From Flavobacteriales bacterium (GTDB taxonomy: Bacteria > Bacteroidota > Bacteroidia > Flavobacteriales_E > Vicingaceae), in assembly GCA_015075325.1 (NCBI GenBank), contig JABTUP010000023.1:1-49047 (forward strand): a DNA stretch of 49,047 bases, written 5' to 3'. Below the pieces are notes generated by a model. That model was not told the origin of the DNA. It was given only the letters and a program-made list of their open reading frames with translations, and did no database searches. Below, in pieces: positions 1 to 8,525 of the stretch (position 1 is its first letter; each line of letters begins with the position of its first letter). The position numbers were made by a program, and so were the translations under genes.

Positions 1-1204
1 TGTAACCGAATCGACAGACATTGTAAGCATTGAAGGTTTTGTTTCTAAACCCGAATTTGCCAAGAAAACTCGTGGCGAACAATTCTTTTTTGTAAACAAT
101 CGTTTTATTAAAAATGCTTACCTCAACCATGCCATTCAAAGTGCTTTCGACCAATTGCTGAGTTCCGACCAATTTCCTTCGTATTTCTTAAATTTAACTA
201 TCGACCCAACAAAAATAGACATCAACATTCACCCTACAAAAACCGAAATAAAGTTTGAAGACGAGCGTGCCATTTATGCCATTATCCGCACATCAGTAAA
301 GCAAGCGTTGGGTAAAAACAACATTTCGCCAACACTCGATTTTGAGCAAGAAGCAAGTTTTAACATTCCTATTTTTAAATCTACCGACCCGATAAAGGCT
401 CCAACAATTAAGGTAAATCCAAACTACAATCCTTTTCAATCTGAGGAAGTAAAACACCGAACTGAAAGTAAACCACCTGTAAAAAACAATTCTAGAGATT
501 GGAGCAAACTTTACGAAAATTTTGAAGTAAGTACTGCCGAAATTGCAGCCAATCAGAAAGAAGACGATGCAGAAGAAATTGTTGAACAGCAAGAAAATCA
601 AACCATTTTAACCAACTGGGATGAAACGGAAACAGCCGTAAAAAAGAACTTTGTTCAACTGCACAAAAAATACATTTTTGCTCCACTAAAATCGGGGTTT
701 TTAATCATCGACCAACAACGAGCTCACGAACGAATTTTATTTGAACATTTCTTGAAAAATTTATCGTCGAACAAAAGCAGCAGTCAACAATTACTTTTTC
801 CTGAAACGGTTGATTTTAGCTCGGCAGATGCAGAAATGTTGACCGAAATAAAATACGAAATTATTGCTCTTGGCTTTGTAATGGACAAGGTGGGTAGAAA
901 TTCGTTTGTTGTTTCTGCTGTTCCTGCCGAAATCAAAGACTTTCCGATTAAACAAACATTAGAAAATTTGCTGGAACAACTCAAATCGAGTTCAAACGAA
1001 TTGAAGTTAGAAAAGAAAGAAAAATTGGCTTCATCGTTAGCCAAAAGTGCATCCATAAAATCGGGACAAACACTCTCGGAAGAAGAAATGAGTGTGCTTA
1101 CTGATAATCTTTTTGCATGCGAAATGCCTTACCATTTACCCAACGGAAAACCCATTATAATTACCCTAGATTTAGACGATTTAAACAAACAATTTAACTA
1201 TTAA
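1..1204 (+). CDS. mutL: DNA mismatch repair protein MutL, C-terminal part (5' end outside window)
   Basis: MutL couples MutS mismatch recognition to strand removal. The reading frame is open from base 2, so the gene starts upstream of the window. The first residues carry the end of the GHKL ATPase/transducer half (TRGEQFFFVNNRF and INIHPTKTEIKFED, about bases 70-265). An acidic linker follows, and then the C-terminal dimerisation domain from about base 650. The endonuclease-type motif is read as DQQRAHERILFE (710-745), against the usual DQHAxxExxxxE, and the second motif as CEMPYHLPNGKP (1118-1153). The two replaced positions raise doubt about metal-dependent nicking, although many Bacteroidota MutL proteins vary here. 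The rhomboid gene follows after 5 bases, so they are probably co-transcribed. Identity is very secure. Confidence 0.96.
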   Translation, partial: VTESTDIVSIEGFVSKPEFAKKTRGEQFFFVNNRFIKNAYLNHAIQSAFDQLLSSDQFPSYFLNLTIDPTKIDINIHPTKTEIKFEDERAIYAIIRTSVKQALGKNNISPTLDFEQEASFNIPIFKSTDPIKAPTIKVNPNYNPFQSEEVKHRTESKPPVKNNSRDWSKLYENFEVSTAEIAANQKEDDAEEIVEQQENQTILTNWDETETAVKKNFVQLHKKYIFAPLKSGFLIIDQQRAHERILFEHFLKNLSSNKSSSQQLLFPETVDFSSADAEMLTEIKYEIIALGFVMDKVGRNSFVVSAVPAEIKDFPIKQTLENLLEQLKSSSNELKLEKKEKLASSLAKSASIKSGQTLSEEEMSVLTDNLFACEMPYHLPNGKPIIITLDLDDLNKQFNY

Positions 1205-1209
1205 ATACC

Positions 1210-1938
1210 ATGTTTAGAGATACTCCTGTAGTTGTAAAAAATTTGCTTATCATCAATGTGTTAGCGTACTTAGCTATGATAATGTTAAGCGGACAAGGTA
1301 TTGATTTGACCAACTATTTTGGTTTACATTTTTGGAAAAGTGAAGCATTTTATCCGCACCAGTTGGTGAGTTATATGTTTATGCACAGCTTTACCATTAC
1401 TCACTTGTTTTTTAACATGTTTGCGGTTTGGATGTTTGGGCGTGTGCTAGAAGGCGTTTGGGGAAGTAAACGCTTTTTAATATATTACATGGTTACGGGT
1501 ATTGGTGCCGGTATAATACAATTGCTGGTAATCTATTTTAGGTTGATGCCTTTATACAACCAACTTTCGCCCGAAGAACTGGCTTACATTTTGGAAAATG
1601 GCTACCAAATTTTACAAGAAGGTAAAAATTTTAGCGAACCCGTTGCTGGTCAATTTAATTTATTGATGAATGTAACCACTGTTGGTGCATCGGGCAGTGT
1701 TTTTGGAGTTCTATTGGCTTTTGGCATGTTGTTTCCAAATACCGAGTTAATGCTGATGTTTCCTCCAATTCCGATAAAAGCCAAATGGTTTGTAATTGGT
1801 TATGGAGCAATTGAGTTGTATTCGGGAGTAGCTAACAATGCTGGTGATAATGTTGCTCACTTTGCTCACCTAGGTGGCATGCTGTTTGGCTTTTTTATGA
1901 TAAAATATTGGCAGAAAAATTCAAATCATTTTTATTAA
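1210..1938 (+). CDS. Rhomboid family intramembrane serine protease
   Basis: A 242-residue polytopic membrane protein of the rhomboid family, which cleaves transmembrane helices inside the bilayer. The catalytic GxSG motif is GASGSVFG (Ser161). The histidine partner lies in VAHFAHLGG (His220 most likely, His217 less so). An N-terminal H-x-x-x-x-N segment (HLFFNMF, residues 65-71) matches the conserved oxyanion/loop region. The loop at about 115-150 is longer than in GlpG. It begins 5 bases after mutL ends. Substrate unknown. It is one of two rhomboids in the window (the other at 35420). Confidence 0.93.
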   Translation: MFRDTPVVVKNLLIINVLAYLAMIMLSGQGIDLTNYFGLHFWKSEAFYPHQLVSYMFMHSFTITHLFFNMFAVWMFGRVLEGVWGSKRFLIYYMVTGIGAGIIQLLVIYFRLMPLYNQLSPEELAYILENGYQILQEGKNFSEPVAGQFNLLMNVTTVGASGSVFGVLLAFGMLFPNTELMLMFPPIPIKAKWFVIGYGAIELYSGVANNAGDNVAHFAHLGGMLFGFFMIKYWQKNSNHFY

Positions 1939-1946
1939 AGTTGATA

Positions 1947-1960
1947 CGAATTGCAATTCG
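1947..1960. repeat. 14-bp perfect palindrome between convergent genes
   Basis: The sequence CGAATTGCAATTCG is a perfect palindrome in the short gap between the rhomboid gene and mazG, which converge. It could form a small hairpin, but no T-tract follows on either strand, so I do not call it an intrinsic terminator. Function unknown. Confidence 0.4.
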
Positions 1961-2031
1961 CACAATTAATCCTTAATCTAAAAAAAAACAATATAACGGA
2001 ACGAATGGATAGTTCTTTTTACAACATTTTG

Positions 2032-2793
2032 CTACAATTTTTTTGCTTTGTTCCAATACACATCCATTTCATCTAAAGTCATTTCGCCCATTATTTTACC
2101 ATCTTTTGCCGATTCGGTTTCGAGGTATTGAAATCGTTTGATGAATTTTTTATTGGTTTTTTCTAAGGCATCTTCGGGGTTTATTCCTAAAAAACGAGCA
2201 TAGTTGATAAGGGAGAATAGTACATCGCCAAATTCATCCTCAATTTTTGTAGATTTTGCATCAACTTCTATTTTTAATTCGCTAAGTTCTTCGTTAACCT
2301 TTTCCCACACTTGTTCGGTATTGTCCCAATCAAAACCCACACCACGAGCTTTGTCTTGTATTCTAATGGCTTTAATTAAAGCGGGTAGCGATTTAGGAAC
2401 TCCTTCCAAAACCGATTTTTTTCCTTCTTTCAGTTTTAGTTTTTCCCAATTAGCTTTAACTTCTTCTTCGTTTTCAACTTTTACATCGCCATAAATGTGT
2501 GGGTGGCGGTGAATTAATTTTTCGCAGATTCCATTTATTACATCTGTAATATCAAAAGCATTGGTTTCAGAGCCAATTTTAGCATAAAAAACGATGTGTA
2601 ACAAAATATCGCCGAGTTCTTTTTTTACTTCATCCAAGTTGTTTTCGAAAATTGCATCGGTTAATTCGTAAGTTTCTTCAACCGTTAAATGCCGTAAACT
2701 TTGCATGGTTTGTTTTTTATCCCACGGGCATTTTTCACGGAGGTCGTTCATTATGTTTAACAATCGAACAAATGCTTCGGCTTCTTTAGTCAT
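2032..2793 (-). CDS. mazG: Nucleoside triphosphate pyrophosphohydrolase MazG
   Basis: A 253-residue all-alpha NTP pyrophosphohydrolase that hydrolyses NTPs, including damaged ones, to NMP and pyrophosphate. The length is close to E. coli MazG (about 263). The N-terminal domain has the metal-binding EExxE...ExxD signature: Glu39, Glu40 and Glu43 in VEETYE, then Glu59 and Asp62 in ELGD. A second MazG-type repeat is visible near residues 165-200 (DEFGDVLFSL). The CPWD motif at 22-25 is typical of full-length MazG. The gene diverges from the PagL-like gene, with only about 40 bases between starts. Confidence 0.95.
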   Translation of the reverse strand: MTKEAEAFVRLLNIMNDLREKCPWDKKQTMQSLRHLTVEETYELTDAIFENNLDEVKKELGDILLHIVFYAKIGSETNAFDITDVINGICEKLIHRHPHIYGDVKVENEEEVKANWEKLKLKEGKKSVLEGVPKSLPALIKAIRIQDKARGVGFDWDNTEQVWEKVNEELSELKIEVDAKSTKIEDEFGDVLFSLINYARFLGINPEDALEKTNKKFIKRFQYLETESAKDGKIMGEMTLDEMDVYWNKAKKL

Positions 2794-2809
2794 TATCTAT
2801 TAATTATTA

Positions 2810-2817
2810 TAAATTTG
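2810..2817 (+). promoter_or_regulatory. Candidate -7 promoter box (TAAATTTG)
   Basis: It matches the Bacteroidota consensus TAnnTTTG exactly, with a TTTA-like upstream element near 2785. It would place transcription start around 2824, too late for the GTG at 2822 but suitable for the ATG at 2834 of the PagL-like gene. The box therefore helps choose the start. Inferred from the sequence only. Confidence 0.5.
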
Positions 2818-2833
2818 CTATGTGATAAAATTA

Positions 2834-3916
2834 ATGGTTAAATATCTGTTTTTACTAGCAACGGTGTTTTTTTTTAAGTTCAGTAATGCACAAGAAAAAA
2901 ACAACGATTTTGGGTTGGGGCTAACCTATCATTATGGTTTTTTATCGCCACACAGTCAAATGGTAAACGAAATTATTAAAAATCATATTCACATTACCGA
3001 ACTCAGCTTGTTTAGAAAAACCAACGGAGAAAAACAATGGCAGCAATATTTTAATTATCCAACCATTGGGTTATCTGCAATTTTTTTTAATACTGGAAAT
3101 CCCGAAAGTTTAGGAAATATTTATGGTATTTTCCCTTTTGTCGATTTTCCTTTAAACAATTGGAAAGTTCAATGGCATCTTAGGTTTGGGTATGGTGCTG
3201 GTTTTGTTGAAAAACCATTTAATAAAGAAACAAACTACAAAAATTTAGTAATAGGATCGCATGTAAATGCGTTAATTTATTTTAACACACATTGGAATAT
3301 TCCAATTACAGAAAAGATAGATTTTTCGGCAGGAGTTTCGTTAACGCATCTTTCAAACGGTTCGTTAAAGAGGCCTAATTTGGGAATAAACATGTTTACA
3401 TTAAATTCTGGAATTAGCTATTATTTTGGAGCTCCTGTTGTAAAAAGTATTGCCGAAGTTGAAAAAAGACCTCGAGAAACCAGTCATTTAGTATTGGCTA
3501 ATTTCGGAATAAAGGAAGTGGATAAAATTGGAGGTAAAAAGTATATGATTTATAATACATCGTACAATTTGATGCGAAGCATAACCAATAAAAGTTCGTT
3601 TGGAGTTGGTGCCGATTTTGTTTACAATTCCTCGTTAGAGCCTTTGGTATTGAGATTGCAAAACGAAGATAATGGAAAAATAAGTAATTTTAGAATGGGA
3701 ATAAGTGGTATTTACTCGTTAGATATGGGTTCGTTATCGTTGCTGTTTCAAACCGGGCGATACTTGTACACCACTTACGAAAAAGATGGAAATATTTATT
3801 CTCGAATTGGTTCAAGATACAGAATAAATAAAAAGGTTTTTGTCAACTTAAGTTTAACAACACACTTTTTTGTTGCCGATTATATCGAATACGGAATTGG
3901 TTACAGAATACATTAA
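2834..3916 (+). CDS. PagL-like acyloxyacyl hydrolase / lipid A 3-O-deacylase family outer-membrane protein
   Basis: A 360-residue protein with an N-terminal signal peptide (about residues 1-20, ending SNA-Q). The following beta-strand-rich sequence fits an outer-membrane barrel. The PagL family signature HxSN is present as HLSN (catalytic His172 and Ser174 by family analogy), followed by KRPNLGIN. PagL removes the 3-O acyl chain of lipid A. At the spacing where P. aeruginosa PagL has its triad glutamate (12 residues after Ser), this protein has Asn, so the third catalytic residue is uncertain. The protein extends about 160 residues beyond the PagL-like part, probably as further barrel. I prefer ATG 2834 over GTG 2822 because of the promoter box position and the better signal peptide. 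The lipoprotein gene follows after 5 bases. Confidence 0.75.
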   Translation: MVKYLFLLATVFFFKFSNAQEKNNDFGLGLTYHYGFLSPHSQMVNEIIKNHIHITELSLFRKTNGEKQWQQYFNYPTIGLSAIFFNTGNPESLGNIYGIFPFVDFPLNNWKVQWHLRFGYGAGFVEKPFNKETNYKNLVIGSHVNALIYFNTHWNIPITEKIDFSAGVSLTHLSNGSLKRPNLGINMFTLNSGISYYFGAPVVKSIAEVEKRPRETSHLVLANFGIKEVDKIGGKKYMIYNTSYNLMRSITNKSSFGVGADFVYNSSLEPLVLRLQNEDNGKISNFRMGISGIYSLDMGSLSLLFQTGRYLYTTYEKDGNIYSRIGSRYRINKKVFVNLSLTTHFFVADYIEYGIGYRIH

Positions 3917-3921
3917 AAACG

Positions 3922-4662
3922 ATGAAAACTCGATTTTTACATAGCTTTATAACACTGATTGTATTATCGGTAATCTTCTCTTGTAAAAAAGAAAACGGTT
4001 GCTTAAAAACAAGTGGAAGTTCTATTGTTGAAGTCCGACAAGTAACTCAACCATTCGATTTTATTGAGCTTAACAATAAAATTAATTTAATTATTACCCA
4101 AGATTCGCTTTATTCTTTAAAAGTTGAAGCAGGCGAAAATTTAATGCCTTTAATTTTTACTGAAATTAGCGGTAACAAACTGAATATTAGAAGCGATAAC
4201 AAGTGTAGCTTTTTAAGAGATTACAAAAAACCAATAAATGTATATGTTTCATGTCCAAACATTAAAGAAATTTTATACAAAGGATATGGCGACATTAGTG
4301 CAACCAATTTGTTGAATTTTCCTGATTTTATGATTCAAGCTGATGGAGGAACTGGAACGGTAAGTTTACCATTAAATTCAACTGAAATTAAAATTAAACA
4401 ACATGCCGGGCCTGCCGATTTTAAGCTAAGCGGACAAACCGATAACATTTTTGTTTATACCAATGGAATGGGGTGGTTTTATACCGAAAATGTTGTTGCA
4501 AAAACGGGGCATGTTAGCAGCAGTGGCACTGGAGATGTTTTTGTTAATGTTACAGATCAATTAAGAGTTGAAATTCGTCATATTGGAAACGTAAATTATT
4601 TTGGAAACCCTACAGTTAATGTTACCGAACAATCGGGTAGTGGAAAAGTAATTAAGAAATAG
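3922..4662 (+). CDS. GIN-domain (DUF2807) lipoprotein
   Basis: A 246-residue exported lipoprotein: the signal peptide ends at a lipobox (IFSC, Cys21). The rest matches the DUF2807 / putative auto-transporter adhesin head ('GIN') domain. It starts with FDFIELNNKINLIITQ, runs through short beta strands with many Gly, Ser and Thr residues (GYGDISA, SSSGTGDVFV), and ends GSGKVIKK. Such domains form parallel beta-helical folds; their role is unknown. It is probably co-transcribed with the PagL-like gene just upstream. Its stop codon takes part in a hairpin shared with the convergent glycosyltransferase gene. Confidence 0.85.
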   Translation: MKTRFLHSFITLIVLSVIFSCKKENGCLKTSGSSIVEVRQVTQPFDFIELNNKINLIITQDSLYSLKVEAGENLMPLIFTEISGNKLNIRSDNKCSFLRDYKKPINVYVSCPNIKEILYKGYGDISATNLLNFPDFMIQADGGTGTVSLPLNSTEIKIKQHAGPADFKLSGQTDNIFVYTNGMGWFYTENVVAKTGHVSSSGTGDVFVNVTDQLRVEIRHIGNVNYFGNPTVNVTEQSGSGKVIKK

Positions 4663-4680
4663 AAACTATTTTTTTCTTAA
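4652..4680. terminator. Compact bidirectional hairpin overlapping two convergent stop codons
   Basis: The left arm TTAAGAAATAG (4652-4662) ends with the TAG stop of the plus-strand lipoprotein gene. After the loop AAA, the right arm CTATTTTTTTCTTAA (4666-4680) begins with the complement of the minus-strand gene's TAG stop. AAATAG pairs with CTATTT, and T-rich runs follow in both directions. The stem is AT-rich and weak, so termination efficiency is uncertain. Confidence 0.45.
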
Positions 4681-6081
4681 AATAACAAAGCCAATTTCTT
4701 TGTCTTCTTCTTTAAATTTAAATGATTTTTCAACTTGAAGAGAAGGCTGCGAAACTATTGTTTCTTCACTTATGCCATTTTCAATAAAACTAAACCAGCT
4801 ATCCCAAATAATGATATCGCCAGTTGAAGCAGAATCAATTGCTGAAAAACGAAGTTCTTTTCGAAGGTCTGCATCGAAGTGATTAATATTAAATACCTCG
4901 CTTAAATAGGGATTATAGTAAAAATAGCTTTTTTTTGTTTGGTTAACAGCTATATAATCAGCTACTTCTTTTGCTAAATGTTGTTCTTTGGTTAACGAAA
5001 AATCTTCATTCCAATTTATACCTGCTTTGTTGCCAGAAACAGGAAATAATACAATAGCAATAATAAATATCCATAATATGATAGTTTTTATTATGCTATT
5101 TTTTATCCATTGGATTTCGGTAATGGTATTTAAACCCATAATACTAATAATGGCTATAAATGGAGCAACAGCAATCAATACCCGTTTTAATCCCATCGAA
5201 TTAAAAATACCCAAATACCAAAACAAGGAGTGAGCAACGAAATAAATTAAAAATCCTCCAAAAATTAACACAAACATTTCACTAAATAAATTGGTTTTCT
5301 TTTTAATTGCATTAAAAACAATAACAAAAATGCCCAAACACAACAATAAATAGATGGGCAAACCCACAACATAATAGAGTTGGTCAACAAAATGAATTAG
5401 CCTGCCTCTGCCATAAGTGCTGCTAAGTTTTGCATAAGGTATTCTATTAAAAATCCATAAAAAATCGTGGTAAATAAAATAACCAGTTATAGCATAAAAT
5501 ACATGCCCAACACCCAATAACGGAATGTATTTCCAGTGTTTTTTAAGCATTAAATAAAATGCAAATACACCTATAAATATCAATCCTTCCGAACGAACAA
5601 ATGGTAGAAAAGAAAGCAACAATGCACCAAAAATCCATCTTTTATTAATAAAAAGATAGGTCGTAATTATTAAAACGAAGGCAAACAAAGGTTCGGTTAA
5701 TCCCGAAAAAAGTAAAGTAAAATAGAGTGGGGTACAAATTAATATTATTGCCGAAACAATTGCATTTTTAAGTTGTAATGAAATGGCTGTTTTATAAGTA
5801 AAATAAACAGTAAAAAGAGACAAAACAATATTAAAAAACATCAATCCTTTTATGCCAAACTGTGCAAAAGGAAAAGCCAGAAGAACATAAATAGGTTTTG
5901 CCCAATGGTTAAAAAACAATTTGATATCGTTGATTGCATATTTGGCATACAAATAATGTAAAATACTGTCGCCCGAACCTCGTTCTCCAGTACCTTCAAC
6001 GTAAAACAACAAAATTAATGCAAGTACAAAATACAAGGAAAGAATAACGAAAATGAGGTTTTTCCTTATAAAATTATACAT
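4666..6081 (-). CDS. Polytopic membrane protein, GT-C (ArnT/PMT-like) glycosyltransferase candidate
   Basis: A 471-residue protein with about ten or eleven hydrophobic segments and a soluble C-terminal tail (about residues 375-471). The first periplasmic loop holds an acidic GERGSGDS motif and the segment NHWAKPIYVLL, an arrangement typical of GT-C glycosyltransferases that use lipid-linked sugar donors. I recognise the fold class, not a specific acceptor or sugar. It ends the minus-strand run that starts at 8901, separated from the chalcone-isomerase-like gene by 25 bases. It could equally be annotated as a hypothetical membrane protein. Confidence 0.6.
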   Translation of the reverse strand: MYNFIRKNLIFVILSLYFVLALILLFYVEGTGERGSGDSILHYLYAKYAINDIKLFFNHWAKPIYVLLAFPFAQFGIKGLMFFNIVLSLFTVYFTYKTAISLQLKNAIVSAIILICTPLYFTLLFSGLTEPLFAFVLIITTYLFINKRWIFGALLLSFLPFVRSEGLIFIGVFAFYLMLKKHWKYIPLLGVGHVFYAITGYFIYHDFLWIFNRIPYAKLSSTYGRGRLIHFVDQLYYVVGLPIYLLLCLGIFVIVFNAIKKKTNLFSEMFVLIFGGFLIYFVAHSLFWYLGIFNSMGLKRVLIAVAPFIAIISIMGLNTITEIQWIKNSIIKTIILWIFIIAIVLFPVSGNKAGINWNEDFSLTKEQHLAKEVADYIAVNQTKKSYFYYNPYLSEVFNINHFDADLRKELRFSAIDSASTGDIIIWDSWFSFIENGISEETIVSQPSLQVEKSFKFKEEDKEIGFVILRKK

Positions 6082-6106
6082 GGTTAAAGTAACTTGTTGT
6101 TGGAGG

Positions 6107-6667
6107 TTATTTGCCTAACATGGCAGCTTTTAATCCGCTGTCGGCAGGTTCGCTACACAACCAAATGCCAAAAAGAGCTTTTTTAAATTCTAATCCTTTA
6201 ATGGTTGTTACTGGTTTACTGTTTTTGTAAATAACCGTCCCTTTTTCTGGAATGTAAACAAAGTCGTAAATATCGTTTTCTTTAATTTCAGGACTAAATA
6301 CAGCTTTAAATTTATCAATTTCTGTTTTTAATTCGGCTTGTTTTCCTTTGGTCGATTTTTTAAAACCTTCGTCAACAGCATCAACCATTTTTTTTGTGGT
6401 AATTAATGAAGAAACAATTTGAAGTTTAATTGCCATGGTTTTATCTTCGTTCATTACCAAAATTCCGTTGTTGTTTTTTGCGGTTAAATACAAACCCCCA
6501 ACATACATATCCATCATGTATTTGGTTCTTACACCAGCACCATTTAATTCTAAATTGGTTTCATTAAAATTAACTTTGGTTGGTATTTCAATTCCAGCAA
6601 TTTTCTTTTGGGCGTTGCTTGTTAAAACGGAAAAAAATAAAGCAATTATAAATAATACATTTTTCAT
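6107..6667 (-). CDS. Exported chalcone-isomerase-like protein
   Basis: A 186-residue protein with a signal peptide (about 1-19, SNA-Q). The mature part resembles the bacterial chalcone isomerase-like family: KIAGIEIPTKVNF, then LELNGAGVRTKYMMDMYVGGLYL, and a C-terminal KALFGIWLCSEPAD. These periplasmic proteins keep the chalcone isomerase fold, but most have no proven flavonoid substrate; fatty-acid or other ligand binding is suggested for relatives. It lies 13 bases downstream of the YihY-type gene in the same direction. Confidence 0.82.
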   Translation of the reverse strand: MKNVLFIIALFFSVLTSNAQKKIAGIEIPTKVNFNETNLELNGAGVRTKYMMDMYVGGLYLTAKNNNGILVMNEDKTMAIKLQIVSSLITTKKMVDAVDEGFKKSTKGKQAELKTEIDKFKAVFSPEIKENDIYDFVYIPEKGTVIYKNSKPVTTIKGLEFKKALFGIWLCSEPADSGLKAAMLGK

Positions 6668-6680
6668 GACATTTAATTTT

Positions 6681-7613
6681 TTAGTGATGATTTAATTTAA
6701 CTTCTTTGGCGTGTTTTATACTGGCATTTAGTTCGTAACCTATTAACAAAACTAACGAATTAAAATACAACCACAACATAATAACGATAAGCGTTCCGAT
6801 TGAGCCATAAACCTTATTGTATGATGCAAAGTTGTTTACATAAAATGCAAATCCAAACGACAATAAAATGGTTAATAGCGTTGCCAAAGTTGAACCAGCC
6901 GAAATAAACTTAAATTTTTTGTATTCCATACTTCCAAAATAGTAAATGGAAGAAATTCCAAACAAGAAAATAAGCAGTAAGATGATCATTTTTCCAATGT
7001 TTAATAATATTACCGAAATACCATCGGTCATAAATCCATTAGAAATTAAAAAGGTAATAATGATTTCGCTAAACACAATTAAACCCACAGCAAGCACCAT
7101 TAATACTGTTAAAATTAAAAGTAACAAAAGTGAAGTAGCTCGTTGTTTAATAAAACCAACTTCTTTTGGGTTGTGGTAAGCATTTTGAAAAGCCAAAATC
7201 ATAGCATTTACGCCGTCGCTGGCTAAATATATGGCAAACAAAAAACCAAACGATAAGAGGGTGTTGTGTTTTTTATTAAACAAATCGTCAATGGTATCAA
7301 CACTTGTTTTATAGGCTTCTTCGGGTAACAATTCTTCTAAAATAAGTAAGAGTTCCTGATAAAACGAATCGATTGGAATGTAGGGTAACAAAGAAAGTAA
7401 AAAAATAATGGTTGGAAAAAGAGCTAAAAAAAAGCGAAATGCCAACGATGAAGCTCTTGTGGTTAACGAACTTTTTTGCAGTCCTTTAAACAAAAACACC
7501 AACACATCAAAAAGTGGAATGCCATCAAAACCAGGCAGTACAAGTCTTTTAGAGTATTCAATGGGTCGTTGAACAAAACTTTTTTGATAGATGTTTGATA
7601 TAAATTTATTCAT
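6681..7613 (-). CDS. YihY/BrkB family inner-membrane protein
   Basis: A 310-residue protein with about six transmembrane segments. It has typical YihY/BrkB features: TRASSLAFRFFLALFPTIIFLLS near residues 52-74, the YLASDGVNAMILAFQNAYH segment around 128-146, and GSIGTLIVIMLWLYFNSLVLLIG near the C terminus (about 272-294). Early reports called the family ribonuclease BN by mistake; the true function is unknown, possibly transport or envelope related. It lies downstream of nadC in the same direction with a 63-base gap. Confidence 0.9.
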   Translation of the reverse strand: MNKFISNIYQKSFVQRPIEYSKRLVLPGFDGIPLFDVLVFLFKGLQKSSLTTRASSLAFRFFLALFPTIIFLLSLLPYIPIDSFYQELLLILEELLPEEAYKTSVDTIDDLFNKKHNTLLSFGFLFAIYLASDGVNAMILAFQNAYHNPKEVGFIKQRATSLLLLLILTVLMVLAVGLIVFSEIIITFLISNGFMTDGISVILLNIGKMIILLLIFLFGISSIYYFGSMEYKKFKFISAGSTLATLLTILLSFGFAFYVNNFASYNKVYGSIGTLIVIMLWLYFNSLVLLIGYELNASIKHAKEVKLNHH

Positions 7614-7676
7614 TGCTTATCTGACAATAATGAGTTGGTTATGTTTTAAACTTTAGCCTAACACCTAACTCCTTTT

Positions 7677-8525
7677 TCAACAGGCTTTTAAACTTAAATC
7701 TAAACTGTTTATTTGATGGGTTAAAGCTCCAACAGAAATATAATCAACACCACATTCGGCATAAGCTCTAACGGTTTTTTCATTTATTCCACCCGATGCT
7801 TCCGTTTCGTATTTTCCATCAATCAACTTTACGGCAGTTCGTAAATCCTCAAACGAAAAATTGTCGAGCATAATTCGATGAACTTTTCCAATGCTTAAAA
7901 TTTGGTTTAGTTCGTTTAAATCTCGGGCTTCAATTTCTATTTTTAAGGGTTTGTTGTTTGTTTTTAAATAGTCAACAACCTTATTTATGGCATTTTCAAT
8001 TCCACCAGCATAATCAATGTGGTTGTCTTTAATCATAATCATATCATACAAGCCAATTCGGTGATTAACACCGCCCCCCAATTGTACCGCCCATTTTTCT
8101 ATCAATCGGTTTCCGGGAGTGGTTTTTCGGGTGTCTAATATTTTTGTTGGTAAACCTTTTAAAAGAGTTGTATAATGGTTTGTTTTGGTGGCAATTCCGC
8201 TCATGCGTTGCATAAAGTTTAATACCAACCGTTCGGCTTTTAAAATCGATTGACTACTTCCTTCAACAGTAAAAACAACATCGCCAACTTTTATGGGTTC
8301 GCCATCTTTCATTAACGGAGTAAAAATTAATGACGAGTCTATTTTTTTAAAGATTTTTTCTGCTAATTCAACGCCAGCAATAATACCGTTTTCTTTAACT
8401 AAAAGTTTTGCTTTTCCTTTTGCATCAAATGGAATACAAGCCAATGAGGTATGGTCGCCATCGCCAACATCCTCTCGAACAGCAAGTTCAATTAATTCGT
8501 TAATGAGCATAATTTGATTATTCAT
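7677..8525 (-). CDS. nadC: Nicotinate-nucleotide pyrophosphorylase (carboxylating), quinolinate phosphoribosyltransferase
   Basis: A 282-residue cytosolic enzyme of de novo NAD synthesis; it converts quinolinate and PRPP to nicotinate mononucleotide, CO2 and pyrophosphate. It shows the family motifs EDVGDGDHTS near the N terminus, RKTTPGNRLIEKWAV and GGGVNHRIGLYDMIMIKDNH in the middle, the acidic IEIEARDLNE strand, and EASGGINEKTVRAYAECGVD near the end. Length is normal. The start at 8525 overlaps the end of the upstream DUF4783 gene by 8 bases, which suggests translational coupling. An internal ATG (8510) five codons later is the alternative. Confidence 0.96.
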   Translation of the reverse strand: MNNQIMLINELIELAVREDVGDGDHTSLACIPFDAKGKAKLLVKENGIIAGVELAEKIFKKIDSSLIFTPLMKDGEPIKVGDVVFTVEGSSQSILKAERLVLNFMQRMSGIATKTNHYTTLLKGLPTKILDTRKTTPGNRLIEKWAVQLGGGVNHRIGLYDMIMIKDNHIDYAGGIENAINKVVDYLKTNNKPLKIEIEARDLNELNQILSIGKVHRIMLDNFSFEDLRTAVKLIDGKYETEASGGINEKTVRAYAECGVDYISVGALTHQINSLDLSLKAC

